Positions 60,188 through 64,000 of a stretch of 64,000 bases of DNA are shown piece by piece. Position numbers and translations under genes: made by a program. Under the pieces are notes generated by a model that was not told where the DNA came from, searched no databases, and saw only the letters and a list, made by a program, of their open reading frames with translations. Origin of the DNA: Stomorhina lunata (Eukaryota > Arthropoda > Insecta > Diptera > Rhiniidae). Position 1 is the first letter of the stretch, and every line of letters starts with the position of its first letter. Where the stretch lies: contig OW121742.1 in the NCBI GenBank assembly GCA_933228675.1, positions 112,437,239-112,501,238 on the forward strand, given 5' to 3'.

Positions 60188-62612
60188 AAATTCCCTATAA
60201 AAATAAGAAATTTTTGAAAAATTTCCCAACAAGTAAAAAAATTTTCTATAAAAATAGGAATTTTTTGAAACATTTTATATAAAATAGGAAATTTTTTAAA
60301 AATTATATAAGAAATTTTCCTTTAAAAAATTGAAATTTTTGAAAAATTTTCTATAAAAATAGGAAATTTTTGAAAATTTTCCTATAAAAATAGGAAATTT
60401 TTGAAAATTTTCATATAAAAATAGGAAATTTTTGAAAATTTTCCTATAAAAATAGGAAATTTTTGAAAAATTTCCTATAAACATAGGAAATTTTTGAAAA
60501 ATTTCCTATAAACATAGGAAATTTTTGAAAAATTTCCTATAAACATAGGAAATTTTTGAAAAATTTCCTATAAACATAGGAAATTTTTGAAAAATTTCCT
60601 ATAAAAATAGGAAATTTTTGAAAAATTTCCTATAAAAATAGGAAATTTTTGAAAAATTTCCTATAAAAATAGGAAATTTTTGAAAAATTTCCTATAAAAA
60701 TAGGAAATTTTTGAAAAATTTCCTATAAAAATAGGAAATTTTTGAAAAATTTCCTATAAAAATAGGAAATTTTTGAAAAATTTCCTATAAAAATAGGAAA
60801 TTTTTGAAAAATTTCCTATAAAAATAGGAAATTTTTGAAAAATTTCCTATAAAAATAGGAAATTTTTGAAAAATTTCCTATAAAAATAGGAAATTTTTGA
60901 AAAATTTCCTATAAAAATAGGAAATTTTTGAAAAATTTCCTATAAAAATAGGAAATTTTTGAAAAATTTCCTATAAAAATAGGAAATTTTTGAAAAATTT
61001 CCTATAAAAATAGGAAATTTTTGAAAAATTTCCTATAAAAATAGGAAATTTTTGAAAAATTTCCTATAAAAATAGGAAATTTTTGAAAAATTTCCTATAA
61101 AAATAGGAAATTTTTGAAAAATTTCCTATAAAAATAAGAAAATTTTTGAAAAATTTCCTATAAAAATAGGAAATTTTTGAAAAATTTCCTATAAAAATAG
61201 GAAATTTTTGAAAAATTTCCTATAAAAATATGAAATTTTTGAAAAATTTCCTATAAAAATAGGAAATTTTTGAAAAATTTCCTATAAAAATAGGAAATTT
61301 TTGAAAAATTTCCTATAAAAATAGGAAATTTTTGAAAAATTTCCTATAAAAATAGGAAATTTTTGAAAAATTTCCTATAAAAATAGGAAATTTTTGAAAA
61401 ATTTCCTATAAAAATAGGAAATTTTTGAAAAATTTCCTATAAAAATAGGAAATTTTTGAAAAATTTCCTATAAAAATAGGAAATTTTTGAAAAATTTCCT
61501 ATAAAAATAGGAAATTTTTGAAAAATTTCCTATAAAAATAGGAAATTTTTGAAAAATTTCCTATAAAAATAGGAAATTTTTGAAAAATTTCCTATAAAAA
61601 TAGGAAATTTTTGAAAAATTTCCTATAAAAATAGGAAATTTTTGAAAAATTTCCTATAAAAATAGGAAATTTTTGAAAAATTTCCTATAAAAATAGGAAA
61701 TTTTTGAAAAATTTCCTATAAAAATAGGAAATTTTTGAAAAATTTCCTATAAAAATAGGAAATTTTTGAAAAATTTCCTATAAAAATAGGAAATTTTTGA
61801 AAAATTTCCTATAAAAATAGGAAATTTTTGAAAAATTTCCTATAAAAATAGGAAATTTTTGAAAAATTTCCTATAAAAATAGGAAATTTTTGAAAAATTT
61901 CCTATAAAAATAGGAAATTTTTGAAAAATTTCCTATAAAAATAGGAAATTTTTGAAAAATTTCCTATAAAAATAGGAAATTTTTGAAAAATTTCCTATAA
62001 AAATAGGAAATTTTTGAAAAATTTCCTATAAAAATAGGAAATTTTTGAAAAATTTCCTATAAAAATAGGAAATTTTTGAAAAATTTCCTATAAAAATAGG
62101 AAATTTTTGAAAAATTTCCTATAAAAATAGGAAATTTTTGAAAAATTTCCTATAAAAATAGGAAATTTTTGAAAAATTTCCTATAAAAATAGGAAATTTT
62201 TGAAAAATTTCCTATAAAAATAGGAAATTTTTGAAAAATTTCCTATAAAAATAGGAAATTTTTGAAAAATTTCCTATAAAAATAGGAAATTTTTGAAAAA
62301 TTTCCTATAAAAATAGGAAAATTTTGAAAAATTTCCTATAAAAATAGGAAATTTTTGAAAAATTTCCTATTAAAATAGGAAATTTTTGAAAAATTTCCTA
62401 TAAAAATAGGAAATTTTTGAAAAATTTCCTATAAAAATAGGAAATTTTTGAAAAATTTCCTATGAAAATAGGAAATTTTTGAAAAATTTTCTATAAAAAT
62501 AGGAAATTTTTGAAAAATTTCCTATAAAAATTTTTTAGAAAAAAAAAAAAACCTATAAAAATAGTAAATTTTTGAAAAATTTTTGAATAATTTCCTATCA
62601 AAATAGGAAATT
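60188..62612 (-). repeat. Family A satellite array 5, inverted, ~2.4 kb, highly homogeneous
   Basis: About 78 monomers of the 31 bp A unit in reverse orientation, with both perfect hairpins restored (AGGAAATTTTT, G, and the complementary arm). From about 60590 to 62310 nearly every monomer is identical, with isolated variants at 61133, 61223 and 62318. The left edge (60188-60600) steps through CTATAAACATAGG units, and the right edge breaks into A-rich debris. It is probably the most recently amplified array here, and an assembly length error is possible. Confidence 0.97.
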
Positions 62613-63256
62613 GGTGTTTTTCTTTCTTTCCCCCATCAAACATATGTAAAAGATCAATGACATCATCTATTACCAGGACTTAGATTCATTCATAACAAAA
62701 TTATACCAAATAAATGGGAGTATTACACTTAAGTACCCAAGTGGGTGTTAATATCCCTACAAATTTACATACATTTCAATTTCAATGGAAACATAAATGT
62801 ATAAAAATTTTAATATGTATTAAAAAAATGTCTCTAATAACATTATCATATGTTCAAATTGGAAATTTAAAACCTTATCAATAGAATTTTTTTAGCTATT
62901 TTTTTTCAATGACGACTTTTAATACCCTCAAATGTAAAAAGTTTTTTTTTTTTTTTGGTAGTTCCTGGTTCATTAGAAATAACAACTGAAGTGTGAATAA
63001 GTATTTTAGAAAGATAATAAAAAATATGATGCTTTTTTTGTTGATTTCAGTTAAAAAAGATAGAGAAGAAAAGGAAATTAAGTATAAGGAAAGATATCAT
63101 AAATTATATTGCGCATTTATTTCTGAAATTAAAGGCAAACAATTAATAAAGTCAGCTTTTTAGTGGAAATTTCCAACTGTTGTGAAAAACCACTTGAAAA
63201 GAGATTTATATAGGAAAGTTTCTCCTGACACTAGGACTTGAACTTACCTTTAAAAT
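62613..63256. other. AT-rich spacer with a B-box remnant at its right edge
   Basis: No gene. Minus-strand GTTCAAGTCC lies at 63234-63243 (separate entry). A T14 tract lies near 62943. Confidence 0.6.
63180..63250 (-). mobile_element. Possible truncated tRNA-derived SINE (B box only)
   Basis: On the minus strand GTAAGTTCAAGTCCTAGTGTCAGG resembles a T-arm: the B box GTTCAAGTCC is followed by CTAGTG, as GGTTCAAGCCC is followed by TAGTCACG at 58.37 kb. The A-box half would lie inside the family D array and is absent, so the element, if real, is cut at the satellite border. Confidence 0.3.
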
Positions 63257-64000
63257 TTTGAAAATTTTTCTATAGAAAAATTTGTATAATGAAAATTTTT
63301 ATAATGAAAATTTTTCTATAGAAAAAGTTTTGTAATGAAAATTTTTCGTTACAAAAATTTTTATAAGAAAAATTTTTCTTTAGAAAAGTTTTTATAATGA
63401 AAATTTTTCTATAGCAAAATTTTATAATGAAAATTTTTTCTTTAGAAAAATTTTTATAATTAAAAAAATTTTTATAATTAAAGAAAATTTTTCTATAGAA
63501 AAATTTTATAATGAAAATTTTTCATTACAAAAATTTTTATAATTAAAATTTTTATAATGAAAATTTTTCTTTAGAAAAATTTTTATAATGAAAATTATTC
63601 TATAGAAAAATTTTATAATGAAAATTTTTCTATAGAAAAAATTTTATATTGAAAATTTTTCTATAGAAAAAATTTTATATTGAAAAATTTTCTATAGAAA
63701 AAATTGTATATTGAAAATTTTTCTATAGAAAAAAATTTATATTGAAAAATTTTCTATAGAAAAAATTTTATATTGAAAATTTTTCTATAGAAAAAAATTT
63801 ATATTGAAAATTTTTCTATAGAAAAAATTTTATATTGAAAATTTTTCTATAGAAAAAATTTTATATTGAAAATTTTTCTATAGAAAAAATTTTATATTGA
63901 AAATTTTTCTATAGAAAAAATTTTATATTGAAAATTTTTCTATAGAAAAAATTTTATATTGAAAAATTTTCTATAGAAAAAATTTTATATTGAAAATTTT
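63257..64000 (+). repeat. Family D satellite array 3, 31 bp monomer (cut by window end)
   Basis: The start is degenerate (TTATAATG, TTCGTTACAAAAA); from 63640 it is a regular unit TTTTATATTGAAAATTTTTC plus CTATAGAAAAA. It differs from the other D arrays by ATATTG in place of ATAATG. It continues beyond the window. Confidence 0.96.

Overview
This window is intergenic or intronic DNA from an animal genome, almost certainly a higher fly (Diptera). The evidence is strong AT-richness, no recognisable protein-coding gene, copies of a dipteran mini-me-like element (GTCY core and 3' end ending in CTTACTTG), and RNA polymerase III (tRNA-like) box pairs. The species cannot be named from sequence alone; a calyptrate fly such as a blowfly is a guess.

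Roughly 41-42 kb of the 64 kb is tandem repeat, in about 20 arrays separated by 0.3-3 kb of AT-rich non-repetitive DNA. I sort the arrays into families. A: a 31-32 bp GGAAATTTTT hairpin unit, at 12.1-18.6, 28.5-29.9, 56.0-58.3 and 60.2-62.6 kb. B: a 31 bp unit containing ACCGGT, four arrays of alternating orientation, 18.9-27.0 kb. C: a 31 bp GTTGACCAAAGG unit, at 38.0-46.1 kb in +/-/+ order. C': a 31 bp GACGATGGGAAG unit, 52.0-53.3 kb. D: a 31 bp TAATG unit, at 47.2-50.9, 59.1-59.7 and 63.3-64 kb. E: a 30-31 bp ATCG/AACG unit, at 1-1.0 kb inverted and 34.3-37.1 kb. F: a 21-22 bp unit, 30.9-33.6 kb. G: a 14 bp unit, 53.3-55.2 kb. H: a 12 bp ACTGAT/ACTAAT unit, 6.4-9.0 kb, unrelated to the rest.

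The main result is that B, C, C', D, E, F and G all carry the same palindromic decamer TTCTATAGAA, extended by 1-7 bases on each side in most families. A carries a split version (CTAT, four T, ATAG). Five of the families, plus A, have the same monomer length of 31 bp although the rest of their monomers differ. G is essentially the core alone. This looks like one superfamily of fold-back satellites that diversified around a fixed core and a fixed period.

Other elements: a ~2.8 kb foldback-like inverted repeat (2.8-5.7 kb), a near-perfect 100 bp palindrome at the edge of the 12 bp array (8.76-8.86 kb), and three mini-me-like copies, each beside a satellite array on its 3' side. There are also two tRNA-like pol III elements, one B-box remnant, and a satellite array bounded by 13 bp terminal inverted repeats (41.1-42.3 kb). 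One weak candidate exon or small secreted-peptide ORF lies at 43.2-43.3 kb. Long open frames inside the arrays are by-products of repeat length and composition and are not annotated as genes.
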